Assembly (NCBI RefSeq): GCF_001295925.1
Contig: NZ_LJHQ01000020.1
Span: forward strand, 1 to 64,000
Origin: Allobosea sp. AAP35
GTDB lineage: Bacteria; Pseudomonadota; Alphaproteobacteria; Rhizobiales; Beijerinckiaceae
Direction of reading: 5' to 3'
DNA length: 64,000 nucleotides
The position numbers were made by a program, and so were the translations under genes. Shown piece after piece: positions 45,081-54,845 of the stretch. Position 1 is the first letter of the stretch. Every line of letters begins with the position of its first letter. The notes under the pieces were generated by a model that was not told the origin of the DNA, did no database searches, and saw nothing but the letters and a program-made list of their open reading frames with translations.

Positions 45081-45422
45081 TCAGCCGCCCATCCCGACAA
45101 AGACCGGCACGGCCAGCACAAGCAGCCCCGCCAGCCAGACGCCCAGCGACACCGCGTCGCTTTGCGTGCGGCCCGTCACGCGCTCGAAGATCGCCGCACC
45201 GGCTCCCGCAACGATCAGGCAGGAGATCGAGACCAGCAGCGAGGTGAAGTAGAACAGCAGGATCGGCGACGAGATGTAGAAGGTCGGGGCGATCAGGAAC
45301 TTCACGACGATGAAGGCGGGATCGAAGAAGGGCGAGAAATGCATGCCCGAGAGCAGCGAGGCACCGGCGATGCCGATGAGCAGGCCATCCTGACGGATGA
45401 GGGTTTCGCGCTCGTCGCTCAT
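45081..45422 (-). CDS. Small membrane protein, probably coupled to YggT
   Basis: 113 residues with three predicted membrane helices (GLLIGIAGASLLSGM, a central segment, LGVWLAGLLVLAVPVFVG). The ATG at 45422 overlaps the stop of the preceding YggT-like gene (ATGA). No family recognised; the coupling suggests a joint role in the membrane. Confidence 0.7.
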   Translation of the reverse strand: MSDERETLIRQDGLLIGIAGASLLSGMHFSPFFDPAFIVVKFLIAPTFYISSPILLFYFTSLLVSISCLIVAGAGAAIFERVTGRTQSDAVSLGVWLAGLLVLAVPVFVGMGG

Positions 45423-45730
45423 GTGGCGGCTCCGGGAACGATCGGCAGCAGGCCGAGGGAACGGATCAGGAAATAGAAGGCGACACGCAGCAGCAGCAGC
45501 CAGATGATCGCAAACAGGTTCAGGAGCGGCGGCGGCACGATGGCCGGCGTCACCACGCGCACCGCGTTCAGGATCGGGTCGGTGATCTGCTTGAACACCC
45601 GCCAGACGACCTTTTCGCTCTCCGGCGGGAACAGCAGCGAGAGAATATAGCGTCCCAGCAGCGTGTAGATCGCCGCCGCCAGCATGATGTTGGGGATGTG
45701 AAACAGCCAGAATCCGGCTTCCTGAGCCAC
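45419..45730 (-). CDS. YggT-like membrane protein
   Basis: 103 residues resembling the YggT family: two hydrophobic segments (FHIPNIMLAAAIYTLLGRYIL and LFAIIWLLLLRVAFYFLI) around a linker with the family-type DPILNAVRVVTP. YggT proteins are linked to osmotic tolerance and division, but the biochemical role is not defined. Confidence 0.75.
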   Translation of the reverse strand: MAQEAGFWLFHIPNIMLAAAIYTLLGRYILSLLFPPESEKVVWRVFKQITDPILNAVRVVTPAIVPPPLLNLFAIIWLLLLRVAFYFLIRSLGLLPIVPGAAT

Positions 45731-45792
45731 GCGCGAATACTCCGAAGGCGGATGGTGGATGCGGGGAACGATCGCCCCGCGGGTGTGAATGA

Positions 45793-45824
45793 CGAAGGGG
45801 CGGGACGCAAGTCCCGCCCCTTCG
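45793..45824 (-). terminator. Long perfect hairpin after the symporter operon
   Basis: A 14-base perfect stem CGAAGGGGCGGGAC/GTCCCGCCCCTTCG around a four-base loop, 27 bases after the symporter stop. No T tract follows on the minus strand, so it may be an mRNA 3' stabiliser or a weak terminator. Confidence 0.65.
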
Positions 45825-45850
45825 CATGATGGATTGAGATCAGGCCGCGA

Positions 45851-47836
45851 TCAGGCGGTCTTCTCTTCCATGATCGTGCCGCCACGCGGACGACGGCAGG
45901 AATCGACGAAGTCCTGCAGTTCCTTCGAGGGGGCCGTGGTCATGCGCGACACCACGAACATCACGATGAACCCGACCGGCAGGCCGAAGATCGCCGAGGA
46001 GATGTTGTTGATGTTGAACCACCCGACCTTGGATGCGAGCGGATGGGCGCCGGTGACCCAGCCCTCCATCGCGTTCGGCAGCGCCATCACCTTGGCCAGA
46101 TCGACCACCGGCGCGCTGGTGACCGGGTTGAGCAGCGAGGTCATCCCGGCATAGGACACGCCGAAGCCCGGGAAGTAGCGGGTCACGACGAGGTAGAACA
46201 GCGTCACGCCGAAGCCGGCGATGATGCCCGCGACCGCGCCAGCCTTGTTGGTCCGCTTGTCCCAGATGCCCAGCACCAGCGCCGGGAAGAGACCCGCGGC
46301 CGCCAGCGAGAAGGCCCAGGAGACCATCGCCAGGATGTCCGCCGGCCGCTTGGACGCCGTCCACGCCGCAGCGAGCGCCACCACCACGAGCAGGATGCGC
46401 GAGATGATGAGCCGCCGTGCCGCTGGCGCCTTCGGATCGATCACCTTGTAGTAGATGTCGTGCGAGAGCGCGTTGGCGATGGCAAGCAGCAGGCCGTCGG
46501 CGGTCGAGAGCGCCGCCGCCAGGCCACCGGCGGCGACGAGGCCGGCGATGACATAGGGCAGGCCCGCGATTTCCGGCGTGGAGAGCACGACCACGTCGGT
46601 GTTGATGCCGAAATCCTGCAGGCGCAGCACGCCGGTGTTGCCGGCCATGGCCTGGCAGGCGGCGGTGATGGTCGCGACGCTGTCGGCGGCCTTGCCGCAG
46701 ATCGTGACCAGGCCGAGCTTGCCATAGGTGAACACCCAGGCCGGCATCTCGGCGATCGGCTTGCCGATCAGCGTCGAGTAGACCTCGAGCTTGGAGAAGG
46801 CGGCATAGGCCGGGGCGGTGAAGTAGAGCAGGAAGATGAACAGCAGCGACCAGGCGACCGACATGCGCGCGTCACGCACCGAAGGGGTGGTGAAATAGCG
46901 CATCAGGACGTGCGGCAGCGAGGCGGTGCCGACCATCAGGCACAGGATCAGCGCGAAATAGTTCGCCGGGCTGTACGAGGTGAAGGGCTGCACATGCGAC
47001 TTGGCGGCCATGATCGATTCTGTGGCGAGACCGCGGGCGACGAAGCTCTGCTCCAGCGCCGTGATCTCCGCGATCGCCGCGCCATAGGTCAACTGCGGGA
47101 TCGGCAGGCCGAACTTCTGCGCCGAGAGGATGACCACCGGGATCAGATAGGCGACGATCAGCACGATGTACTGGGCGACCTGCGTCCAGGTGACGGCGCG
47201 CATGCCGCCGAGCATGGAGCAGACCAGGATGCCGAGCAGGCCGACATAGACCGCCACGACGAAGTCCATGCCCAGGAAGCGCTGGGCGATCAGGCCGGTC
47301 GCAAAGATCTGCGCCACCACATAGGTGAAGGAGCATGCCAGCAGCACCATGACGCCGAGCATGCGCGCCGCATTGCCGCCGTAACGCGCCGCCAGGAAGT
47401 CCGGCACGGTGTAGGCGCCGAATTTGCGCAGGAACGGCGCGACCAGCACGGCCACCAGCACATAGCCGCCAGTCCAGCCGAGCACGAAGGCGAGACCGTC
47501 ATAGCCGAGCAGGAAGAGCGAACCCGCCATGCCGACGAAGGACGCGCCCGACATCCAGTCCGCGCCCGTCGCCATGCCGTTGTAGAACGCCGGAACTTTG
47601 CGGCCAGCGACATAGTATTCGGACACCTGCACGGTGCGCGAGACGATGCCGATGAAGGCGTAGACCAGGATGGTGAAGCCGACGAACATATAGCCGAGGA
47701 TCTGGTTGGGGACGCCGACCCGCTCCAGAATGGCGATGAGGATGACGAAAGCGGCGAAACCGCCGGTATAGATGCCGTAGATCCGGCCGAGGTTGGAGGT
47801 GAAGTCACCGCCGCCCGATTGTGCTTGCGTTGCCAT
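45851..47836 (-). CDS. Sodium:solute symporter (SSS family, ActP/VC_2705-like)
   Basis: 661 residues with about thirteen membrane helices. SSS hallmarks are YYVAGRKVPAFYNGMATGADWMSGASF, GWTGGYVLVA, and the sodium-site region in GLVAAGGLAAALSTADGLLLAIANALSHD. It takes up a small carboxylate such as acetate with sodium. The partner DUF4212 gene lies 19 bases upstream, typical of the VC_2705 branch rather than of yjcH-actP. Start at 47836. Confidence 0.9.
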   Translation of the reverse strand: MATQAQSGGGDFTSNLGRIYGIYTGGFAAFVILIAILERVGVPNQILGYMFVGFTILVYAFIGIVSRTVQVSEYYVAGRKVPAFYNGMATGADWMSGASFVGMAGSLFLLGYDGLAFVLGWTGGYVLVAVLVAPFLRKFGAYTVPDFLAARYGGNAARMLGVMVLLACSFTYVVAQIFATGLIAQRFLGMDFVVAVYVGLLGILVCSMLGGMRAVTWTQVAQYIVLIVAYLIPVVILSAQKFGLPIPQLTYGAAIAEITALEQSFVARGLATESIMAAKSHVQPFTSYSPANYFALILCLMVGTASLPHVLMRYFTTPSVRDARMSVAWSLLFIFLLYFTAPAYAAFSKLEVYSTLIGKPIAEMPAWVFTYGKLGLVTICGKAADSVATITAACQAMAGNTGVLRLQDFGINTDVVVLSTPEIAGLPYVIAGLVAAGGLAAALSTADGLLLAIANALSHDIYYKVIDPKAPAARRLIISRILLVVVALAAAWTASKRPADILAMVSWAFSLAAAGLFPALVLGIWDKRTNKAGAVAGIIAGFGVTLFYLVVTRYFPGFGVSYAGMTSLLNPVTSAPVVDLAKVMALPNAMEGWVTGAHPLASKVGWFNINNISSAIFGLPVGFIVMFVVSRMTTAPSKELQDFVDSCRRPRGGTIMEEKTA

Positions 47837-47855
47837 GATCAGATGCTCCCCCCGC

Positions 47856-48113
47856 TCACTCGTCTTCGCCGAAGCCGGCTTCGCTGTCGATCTTGTCCTG
47901 GGCCTTGGCGAACCAGAACAGCATCGCAACGAAAACGATCAGGGAACCCTGGGCCGCCATGTAGAATCCCAGCGGGAATCCGAAGATCTTGATCCCGTTG
48001 AGCGGGGTGACGAAGGCGTGGATCACGTAGCCGAAGAAGAACCACAGCGACATCATGATGATCATCAGCCGCTTGGTTTTTTGCCAGTGTTCGTCGTCCG
48101 GAGTTGCATTCAT
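47856..48113 (-). CDS. Small subunit of sodium:solute symporter (DUF4212)
   Basis: 85 residues with two membrane helices (MIIMMSLWFFFGYVIHAF and LGFYMAAQGSLIVFVAMLFWFA) and the family order ...H-W-x-K-T-K-R... at the start. It always precedes this type of symporter and is thought to be its small subunit. Acidic C-terminus. Confidence 0.88.
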   Translation of the reverse strand: MNATPDDEHWQKTKRLMIIMMSLWFFFGYVIHAFVTPLNGIKIFGFPLGFYMAAQGSLIVFVAMLFWFAKAQDKIDSEAGFGEDE

Positions 48114-48393
48114 GGTTTTTCGCTCCCTCAGCGCGCTTTAATTGATTTTGGACTGTTGGCGTCTGCCGCTTCTCCGTGGCGATCCAGCTTGGACTCGCCA
48201 TTACGGCGCTACGTTAAGGCAATGGCGCGCCTGAAAGAATGTGGACTTAAGGCGTACGAGCGAGCATGAGTCTTGCGTTTATACTGCATTGCAGCAATTC
48301 CATTGCGCGACGGCGCCTCCGCTTGCAGCCGTAAGGCTTGAGGTTGCGGGCGCAACTGGGGCACACTGGCGGCTTGGACAAGGATTGGCTCCC
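48114..48393. other. Divergent promoter region of symporter and regulator
   Basis: About 280 bases that must hold promoters for the symporter operon and for the response regulator. No clear palindrome found. Confidence 0.4.
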
Positions 48394-49074
48394 ATGAAAC
48401 GGCAACCGTCGACGCGGATCGTCATCGCGGACGATCATCCGCTCTTTCGGGGGGCGCTGCGGCAAGCCGTCTCGACAGCGCTCGAAGGCGCAGATGTCAG
48501 CGAGGTCGGCTCGCTCGAGGCATTGACCGAGGTCCTGAATGCGGGTGGCGATGCCGATCTCGTCCTGCTTGATCTGACCATGCCGGGGGTGCAGGGCTTC
48601 TCGGGCCTGCTGTTCTTGCGGGCTGATCATCCCGAGGTGCCGGTCATCGTCGTCTCGGCCCATGACGACCCAGCCGTCATCCGTCGCTGCATCGAGTTTG
48701 GCGCGCTCGGTTTCCTGCCGAAGACCGCCGATGTCGAGCAGATGGGCGAGGCGATCCGCGCGGTCCTCGAAGGCGGAGTCTGGACCCCGCCGGGGATCGA
48801 TCTCAATGCGCCGGTCGATGCCGAGACCGCGACCATGGTCCGCAACCTCTCAAGCCTGACGCCGCAGCAGGTGCGGGTGCTGATGATGCTGTCGGAAGGT
48901 TTGCTCAACAAGCAGATCGCCTACGAACTCGGCGTCTCGGAAGCCACGGTCAAGGCGCATGTCTCGGCGATCCTGACCAAGCTCAACGTCGACAGCCGCA
49001 CCCAGGCGGTGATCGCCGCCGCCAAGATCGCCGGCACCGCCTGGGCGACGACCGGGGCCTCCGCCACCTTGTGA
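48394..49074 (+). CDS. NarL/LuxR-type response regulator
   Basis: 226 residues: a receiver domain with the acidic pair ADDHP, phospho-aspartate in LVLLDLTMPG, and FLPKTA (Lys); then a LuxR helix-turn-helix SLTPQQVRVLMMLSEGLLNKQIAYELGVSEATVKAHVSAIL. The start at 48394 follows AAGGA by nine bases. Divergent from the symporter, it probably regulates acetate uptake; no cognate kinase is adjacent. Confidence 0.9.
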   Translation: MKRQPSTRIVIADDHPLFRGALRQAVSTALEGADVSEVGSLEALTEVLNAGGDADLVLLDLTMPGVQGFSGLLFLRADHPEVPVIVVSAHDDPAVIRRCIEFGALGFLPKTADVEQMGEAIRAVLEGGVWTPPGIDLNAPVDAETATMVRNLSSLTPQQVRVLMMLSEGLLNKQIAYELGVSEATVKAHVSAILTKLNVDSRTQAVIAAAKIAGTAWATTGASATL

Positions 49075-49162
49075 ACGGGCGCGCCGGCGCGGTTGACAGC
49101 GCGTTCAGTCCCGGTTCAACCGTCGGGTTGTTGATGAAAGCGCAATCGAGGATAGACCCGCC

Positions 49163-49432
49163 ATGGCCAACGGCAATATCGAACGCTTTCTCGGCGGCTC
49201 GCCGCTCGGCGTGCTGGTGCGCCTGCTCTTCATCTCGCTCCTGGTCGGCGCGGCGATGGCGTTTCTGGGCCTGTCGCCGCGCGCGCTCTACGAAGGCGCG
49301 GCCCGCTTCGTCCGGTCGCTGGGCGATCTCGGCTTCGGCGCCGTGCGCGAGGTCGGCCAATGGGTCCTTGCCGGCGCGCTTCTGGTGGTGCCGCTCTGGC
49401 TCCTGTCGAGGCTGTTTGCGGCGCGGCGCTGA
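49163..49432 (+). CDS. DUF6460-like small membrane protein
   Basis: 89 residues: NIERFLGGSPLGVLVRLLFISLLVGAAMAFLGL, then an amphipathic stretch and a second helix VLAGALLVVPLWLLSRL. This matches a small integral membrane family common in Hyphomicrobiales (DUF6460). Function unknown. Confidence 0.75.
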   Translation: MANGNIERFLGGSPLGVLVRLLFISLLVGAAMAFLGLSPRALYEGAARFVRSLGDLGFGAVREVGQWVLAGALLVVPLWLLSRLFAARR

Positions 49433-49439
49433 GCCTAGA

Positions 49440-50528
49440 CTAGAGCATCTCGCCGCGCGCGATCGCCTCTGCATCGCGCCCCACCAGCGCATTCAGCCTG
49501 GACAGACCTGCCTTGCGTGCTTCCGTCGCGAGCCCGGCCTTGATCGTCTTCACCAGACCCGGCCCCTGGAACACCATGGCCGAATAGAACTGCACCAGAT
49601 CGGCACCGGCGCGGATCTTGGCGTAGGCTGTTGCGCCTGAATCGATGCCACCCACGCCGATCAGCGGGAACTGACGCTCGACCCGCAGGAAGGTCTGGGC
49701 CAGCAGCACGGTCGAGGATTCGAAGAGCGGCTTTCCCGAAAGCCCGCCCGTCTCGGTCTTCCCCGCGCTGCGCAGGCTCTGGGGCCGCGCGATCGTGGTG
49801 TTGGAGACGATCATGCCGTCGATGCCGCGCCGGCGCGCCACCGAGATCATCCCGTCGAGTTCGGGCAGCGTCAGGTCTGGCGCGATCTTGAGCAGCATCG
49901 GCGTCGGCCTACCTCCGGCCGCAGCCACGTCGCGCGCCTCGATGGAGCGAGCGATGAGTTCGTCGAGCGCAGCTTCGGCCTGCAGATCGCGCAGGCCCGG
50001 CGTATTGGGCGAGGACACGTTGACCGTCAGGAAATCTGCGAGTGGGGCAAGCCTCCGCGTCAGCACGGCATAGTCGTCGGCGCGGTCGGCGGAGTCCTTG
50101 TTGGCGCCGAGATTGACGCCGACGAGACCGCCGCGCGACCGCCGCGCCGTCAGCCGCTGCGCGACGACCTCCATGCCGTCGCTGTTGAGGCCGTAGCGGT
50201 TGATCACCGCCGCGTCCTCGATCAGGCGGAACACGCGAGGCTTCGGATTGCCGGGCTGGGGCAGGGGGGTGACGCCGCCGATTTCCACGAAGCCGAAGCC
50301 AAGCCCGAGAGCCCCGTCGATGGCCTCGGCGTGCTTGTCAAAGCCCGCCGCGAGTCCGACCGGGTTGGAGAAGGACAGCCCGAAGGCCTCGGTGGCAAGG
50401 ACCGGGTCGTCGGGCGCCGGCCTCAGCGACGGTGCGGCGGCGAGCGCGGCGACTGTCAGGCGGTGCGCGGTCTCGGCATCCATCTTGTGGATCAGCGGCC
50501 GGGCGAGATTGAACAGGGAGCCGATCAC
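49440..50528 (-). CDS. pyrD: Dihydroorotate dehydrogenase (quinone), class 2
   Basis: 362 residues. Fourth step of UMP synthesis at the inner membrane. Typical segments: [62 protein letters not shown] (catalytic Ser region), VSNTTIARP and [33 protein letters not shown] for FMN. Overlaps the upstream DUF952 gene by four bases, a usual pair in this order. Confidence 0.96.
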   Translation of the reverse strand: MIGSLFNLARPLIHKMDAETAHRLTVAALAAAPSLRPAPDDPVLATEAFGLSFSNPVGLAAGFDKHAEAIDGALGLGFGFVEIGGVTPLPQPGNPKPRVFRLIEDAAVINRYGLNSDGMEVVAQRLTARRSRGGLVGVNLGANKDSADRADDYAVLTRRLAPLADFLTVNVSSPNTPGLRDLQAEAALDELIARSIEARDVAAAGGRPTPMLLKIAPDLTLPELDGMISVARRRGIDGMIVSNTTIARPQSLRSAGKTETGGLSGKPLFESSTVLLAQTFLRVERQFPLIGVGGIDSGATAYAKIRAGADLVQFYSAMVFQGPGLVKTIKAGLATEARKAGLSRLNALVGRDAEAIARGEML

Positions 50529-50869
50529 GCGATGTCCTCCGGGATGACGTGCCGGCCGTCCCCGTCCACTGACAGCGGCGCCACCCAGCGCACGGCCTTC
50601 GGGTCGAGCGCGGCATACAGATGCGGGAACAGCGCGCCGCCCCGCGAAGGCTCGTAGCGCAGCGCTTCACCCAGAGTCGCGTCGTCCACCGCGATCAGCA
50701 ACAAATCTCGCTGCCCGGCGAAGTGCCTGGCCGCCGTTTCGCGGACCTGCGCCCCGGTCGAGAAATGAATGTAGCCATCGGTCAGGTCGATCGCGGCGCC
50801 GGCAAAGCGCCCGGCGGCCTCGGCCTCGCGCCAGAGTGTCTGAGGACAGATCTTGTAGATGAGCGGCAC
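50525..50869 (-). CDS. DUF952 family protein
   Basis: 114 residues: [60 protein letters not shown]. Related to ADP-ribosyltransferase-like folds, function unknown. I prefer the GTG at 50869 (GAGG six bases upstream) to an ATG 20 codons earlier, since the extra residues do not fit the family. Confidence 0.85.
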   Translation of the reverse strand: MPLIYKICPQTLWREAEAAGRFAGAAIDLTDGYIHFSTGAQVRETAARHFAGQRDLLLIAVDDATLGEALRYEPSRGGALFPHLYAALDPKAVRWVAPLSVDGDGRHVIPEDIA

Positions 50870-51034
50870 GGAAAACCTCGGCGGATAGGGGCCATCGATG
50901 GCATAGCGACTGTCAGGAGCCTTGGGCAATTTTTATCGGCATCGCGTTCGAAATCAGATTGAAATCTCATCGTGTAGGGGATATTTCCTATTTTAATCCC
51001 CGCCAATCGGCAACATCCCAGCGAGGTCTCCGCG

Positions 51035-51664
51035 GTGCTGTCCCACGACCAGATCTGGAGTGCGATCGACTCGCTCGCCCAGCGCTATGGCTTCACCGCT
51101 TCGGGGCTGGCGCGCAAGGCCGGGCTCGACGCGACCACCTTCAACCGGTCCAAACGCATCGGGCCCGACGGGCGCGAGCGCTGGCCCTCGACCGAATCGA
51201 TCGCGAAGGTTCTCCAGGCGACAGGCGCGTCGCTGGACGAATTCATGAGCGTGGTGATGCGGCGTGGCGCGGCGCCGTCGCGCACGATTCCGCTGATAGG
51301 GTTCGCTCAGGCGGGCTCGGGCGGCTTCTTCGACGATGGTGGCTTCCCGGTCGGCACCGGTTGGGAGGAGGTCGCCTTTCCCGGCGTCGCCGACGAGAAG
51401 GCCTATGCGCTCGAAATTTCGGGTGATTCGATGCTGCCGCTCTATCGCGACGGCGACACCATCATCGTTTCGCCAACCGCCACCGTGCGCCGTGGCGACC
51501 GTGTCGTGGTCAAGACGGTGGACGGCGAGGTTTTGGCCAAGCAGCTCAAGCGCCAGACCGCCAAGACGGTTGAGCTCGCCTCGCTCAATCCCGATCACAG
51601 CGACCGGGTGCTGGGTCTGTCCGACATCACCTTCATGGCCCGCGTGATCTGGGCGAGCCAGTAA
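51035..51664 (+). CDS. S24-family LexA/CI-like repressor
   Basis: 209 residues: an N-terminal helix-turn-helix (GFTASGLARKAGLDATTFNRSKR) and an S24 autoprotease domain with the serine in EISGDSMLPLYRDGD and the lysine in VVVKTVDGEVLAKQL. Such proteins are cleaved on DNA damage, or use the fold for dimerisation only. No other phage genes are near, so it is a resident regulator. Confidence 0.87.
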   Translation: MLSHDQIWSAIDSLAQRYGFTASGLARKAGLDATTFNRSKRIGPDGRERWPSTESIAKVLQATGASLDEFMSVVMRRGAAPSRTIPLIGFAQAGSGGFFDDGGFPVGTGWEEVAFPGVADEKAYALEISGDSMLPLYRDGDTIIVSPTATVRRGDRVVVKTVDGEVLAKQLKRQTAKTVELASLNPDHSDRVLGLSDITFMARVIWASQ

Positions 51665-51676
51665 CCGGCACCATTC

Positions 51677-53137
51677 TCAGGCAATAGCCGCCCGGCGCCC
51701 CGGCAGAGTGACCTTGAACACCGCCCCGATTTCCGAGGGTTCGAGCGCAATCGTGCCGCCATGCAGCCGCACGAGTTCGGACGCGATGGCGAGCCCGAGC
51801 CCCGTTCCCCCTGGCGTGACCGAGCCGCGAAAAGCCTGGAACAGGTTGGCGCGTGCCCGCTCGGGCACGCCGGGGCCGTTGTCCGCCACGCGCAGGATGA
51901 CCGAGCCATTGTCGCGCTCTGCCTTCACGGCGAGCGTCGCGCGGCCACCGGGCTCGGCGCCGGCCTGGGTCAGGGCCTGAACCGAATTGCGCATCAGGTT
52001 GAGCAGCACGCGGGCGATCTGGTCGGGATCGCAGGGCGCGATCAGCTCGGCGGGAACATCGTTGCGGAAGGACACCGGCATCGCCTCCGACAGGCCGAGC
52101 AGTTCCGCCTGTTCGGCGACGAGTTGGCGCAAGACCACGTCCTTAAGGACGGGCGTCGCCTCCGCCGCCCGTCCATAAGCCAGTGTCGCCTGGCAGAAGT
52201 CGATCGCGCGGCCAAGCGTCGCGATCAGCCGAGGTGCGAAGCGCTTGATCTTGGCGTCGCGGGTTTCGACAAGCTGGTCCGACATCAGCTGCGCCGCTGC
52301 CAGCATGTTGCGCAGATCATGGTTGATCTTGCTGACCGCGAGGCCCAGTTCGGCGAGGTGCTTCTTGGTCCGCAACTCGTCCGCGAGCGTGAACTGCATG
52401 CGGGCCAGTGCGCGCTGGGCTTCACCGATTTCGTCGGCGCGCTGCGTCGGCTCGATGATCCGGTGCGGGTTCTCGGGCTCGGCCTCGAACTCCATGACAT
52501 TGGCGGCGAGCTGGCGGATCGGCCCGACGATCATCCAGTTGAGCGCGACATAGACGGCCACCGCCGTCAGCCCCGAGATCACCAGCGAGATCAGCAGCAG
52601 ATTGCCCGAAAACTTCAGCATGGCCTGCCGCAGCGGCGCCTCGTCGATCACGAGCTCGACGAAATCGGCGCCGCCGACCGCCTCGCCGATGACTCGGATC
52701 GGCATCGCGGCCGGCGGCATCGCCAGCGTTTCGAGCGCCTCGCCGATCGCGCTGATCCAGCCCAGGCTGCGCAGATCGACGGTGCGGGAGACTGCCGCCG
52801 GCGGCATCGAATCGAGGCTGAGCAGGCGTCGCGCGCCGCCGACGCGAGCCGCGATGGCGCGCGCGCCGACGCCCATCAGCAATCGGTTCTCGCTGCCTTC
52901 GGGCAGGCCGTCCTGTGGCGCGCCTTCGAGGACGAGAACGGCGATCTGCGCTGCGGCCAGCCTGTCGTTGAGCCAGTTGCGCCGGAAATTGGCGACCGAC
53001 GGCAGGTAGATCAGCACTTCGGCCAGCATCACGAACAGCACGGTGAGAACGAGCAGCTTCGCCGACAATCCGAGGCGCGTCAGGCCGCGCGGCAGGCTGA
53101 CAGACAGCTGGTCCCTGTCGGGCGCGTGAGGTTGCAT
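51677..53137 (-). CDS. Sensor histidine kinase
   Basis: 486 residues: membrane helix (about 25-45), periplasmic sensor of about 130 residues, second helix (about 178-200), HAMP-like linker, H box SKINHDLRNMLAAAQLMSD, N box LLNLMRNSVQAL, G1 VADNGPGVPE and G2 GGTGLGLAIASELV. The periplasmic part is unfamiliar. No response regulator gene is adjacent. Confidence 0.9.
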   Translation of the reverse strand: MQPHAPDRDQLSVSLPRGLTRLGLSAKLLVLTVLFVMLAEVLIYLPSVANFRRNWLNDRLAAAQIAVLVLEGAPQDGLPEGSENRLLMGVGARAIAARVGGARRLLSLDSMPPAAVSRTVDLRSLGWISAIGEALETLAMPPAAMPIRVIGEAVGGADFVELVIDEAPLRQAMLKFSGNLLLISLVISGLTAVAVYVALNWMIVGPIRQLAANVMEFEAEPENPHRIIEPTQRADEIGEAQRALARMQFTLADELRTKKHLAELGLAVSKINHDLRNMLAAAQLMSDQLVETRDAKIKRFAPRLIATLGRAIDFCQATLAYGRAAEATPVLKDVVLRQLVAEQAELLGLSEAMPVSFRNDVPAELIAPCDPDQIARVLLNLMRNSVQALTQAGAEPGGRATLAVKAERDNGSVILRVADNGPGVPERARANLFQAFRGSVTPGGTGLGLAIASELVRLHGGTIALEPSEIGAVFKVTLPGRRAAIA

Positions 53138-53146
53138 CGATCGATC

Positions 53147-54604
53147 CTACCCGAAACGGCGCAGGAAGCCGATGATGCGCCGCAGGCCCGGCTTTGTCGC
53201 CAGCGGCGTGAGATAGGAGCTGGCGGCACGCTTCGAGATGTCTGACAGAGCCGGATAGGGCATGACGAGTTCCGCCATGTCCTGCGCACGCAGGCCCGTC
53301 TTCAGCGCCAGCGCCCAGGTCGCGATCAATTCTCCGGCCTGCGCGCCGACGATCGAGACGCCAAGTAGCTTGCCGCGGGCGTCGGTCACCAGTTTCACGA
53401 AGCCCTCGGTCGTGCGATCCGCCTGGGCTTGCTCGTTCTCGGCGTAGGGCCAACGCAGCACGCGGATGGTGCCGGCTTTGGCGCGCGCCTCGTCCTCTGT
53501 CAGGCCGACGCTGGCGAGCGCCGGCTGTGTCTGCGTCATCCTGGGCACGGCGCGCGCAGCGAACCGGCCGGGCTGCCGGAACAGCGCGTTGCGCAGCACG
53601 AGCCGGGCCTGTTCCTCCGCGGCCTGGCCGCCACCGAAACCACCCGCAGCCCCACTTGCGCAATCGCCGATCGCGTAGACGCGCCTGTTCGTGCTGCGCA
53701 GCCCGCGGTCGACCCGGATCCCGCCCGAGTCGCTGGCGATGCCCGCAAGTTCGAGGTCGAGCGCATCGATGGCGGGCACAGGCGCCTCGGCGAGCAGCAG
53801 ATGCGTGCTTTCGATGGGGTGCTCGGTTTCGGTCATGCCGGCGACTACGAGCCGCACGCCGCCCCGGATCGCTTGCGCCTGCAGCACCTGTGCCTGCTCG
53901 TGGAGAACCACGCCGTCGCGCAACAGTCTCCGGCGCAGGATCGCCACCGCCTCGGGGTCCTCGCCAGCGAGCAGGCCGGCCGGCGCGACGAGGGTGACCG
54001 CGCTACCGAGCCGCTTCATCGCCTGTGCCAGCGCGGCCGCCGAGGCGCCGCCGCCGAGCACGATCAGTCGCTCGGGTCGGCGCGTCATGGTCGCAAGGGT
54101 CGCAGCCGTCAGCCAGGATATGTCGCTCAGGCCCGGGATTGCCGGCGCGACCTGAAATGCACCCGTCGCGACCACGAAACGCCGCGCCTTGATCAACTTC
54201 TCGCCGACGGCGACCGTGCTGCGGCTGACGAAACGGGCTTCCCCCGACATCACGGTGGCCCCCAATGCCGTCAGGCGCTCGGCTGAGGCATTGGGCGCGA
54301 GCGCGGACACCGTGCGCTGGACATGGTCGTGAAGCTGCGAGGCATTGATCTCGGGCTCGACGGCCGCGATGCCGAACAGGCGTGCCTCCCGCAAGGCCTG
54401 GGCGCGTGCACCGGCGGCGGCAAGGGCTGCGATCGCACTGCTGCCCGTCTCGCCGCCCATCCTGTCGCGCTCGATCAGCACGATGGAGACACCGAAGGCG
54501 GCCGCAGCCGTTGCCACCGCCAGTCCGGCCGTACCCGCACCGATCACGCAGAGATCCGGCGTCAACGTCATAGGCTTGGCCAGCGAGGCCGCGCTCTCGC
54601 TCAC
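53147..54604 (-). CDS. Pyridine nucleotide-disulfide oxidoreductase-like flavoprotein without redox cysteines
   Basis: 485 residues with FAD site VIGAGTAGLAVATAAAAFG, NAD(P) site IVLGGGASAAALAQAMKRLG, RRVYAIGDCA and the C-terminal dimerisation domain (SVGLTEDEARAK ... YPALSDISKRAA). The segment that normally reads GG-x-C-x4-C is GGETGSSAI here: Thr53 and Ile58 replace both cysteines. It cannot work as a disulfide reductase; perhaps an NAD(P)H:quinone or other oxidoreductase. Starts with GTG at 54604 after GGGGG, 9 bases upstream of the kinase gene on the same strand. Confidence 0.85.
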   Translation of the reverse strand: MSESAASLAKPMTLTPDLCVIGAGTAGLAVATAAAAFGVSIVLIERDRMGGETGSSAIAALAAAGARAQALREARLFGIAAVEPEINASQLHDHVQRTVSALAPNASAERLTALGATVMSGEARFVSRSTVAVGEKLIKARRFVVATGAFQVAPAIPGLSDISWLTAATLATMTRRPERLIVLGGGASAAALAQAMKRLGSAVTLVAPAGLLAGEDPEAVAILRRRLLRDGVVLHEQAQVLQAQAIRGGVRLVVAGMTETEHPIESTHLLLAEAPVPAIDALDLELAGIASDSGGIRVDRGLRSTNRRVYAIGDCASGAAGGFGGGQAAEEQARLVLRNALFRQPGRFAARAVPRMTQTQPALASVGLTEDEARAKAGTIRVLRWPYAENEQAQADRTTEGFVKLVTDARGKLLGVSIVGAQAGELIATWALALKTGLRAQDMAELVMPYPALSDISKRAASSYLTPLATKPGLRRIIGFLRRFG

Positions 54605-54845
54605 GTCACAACCCCCGCAAGAGGTGTTCGAGACGACAAGGCGGATCGGTCGGCTGCTGTCGAGAGCCGGCTGACGGGCGGGACCATGCTGCCTCCCAGG
54701 TTGCTCATGCGGTTAGACGCTGATGCGTTGCAAAATCGACGGAATCAAGCCGTATCCGCGCTGACAATGATTGCAAGCGCCGGGTTGCCTGGAAAGTTCG
54801 GCGGCAGTTGGCGGAGGCGGGGGGCGTCGCGGCAGTCGTTCAAGC

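Noticed and set aside
51035..51664. S24 repressor as a prophage marker
   Set aside because: No integrase, structural or replication phage genes nearby; neighbours are housekeeping.
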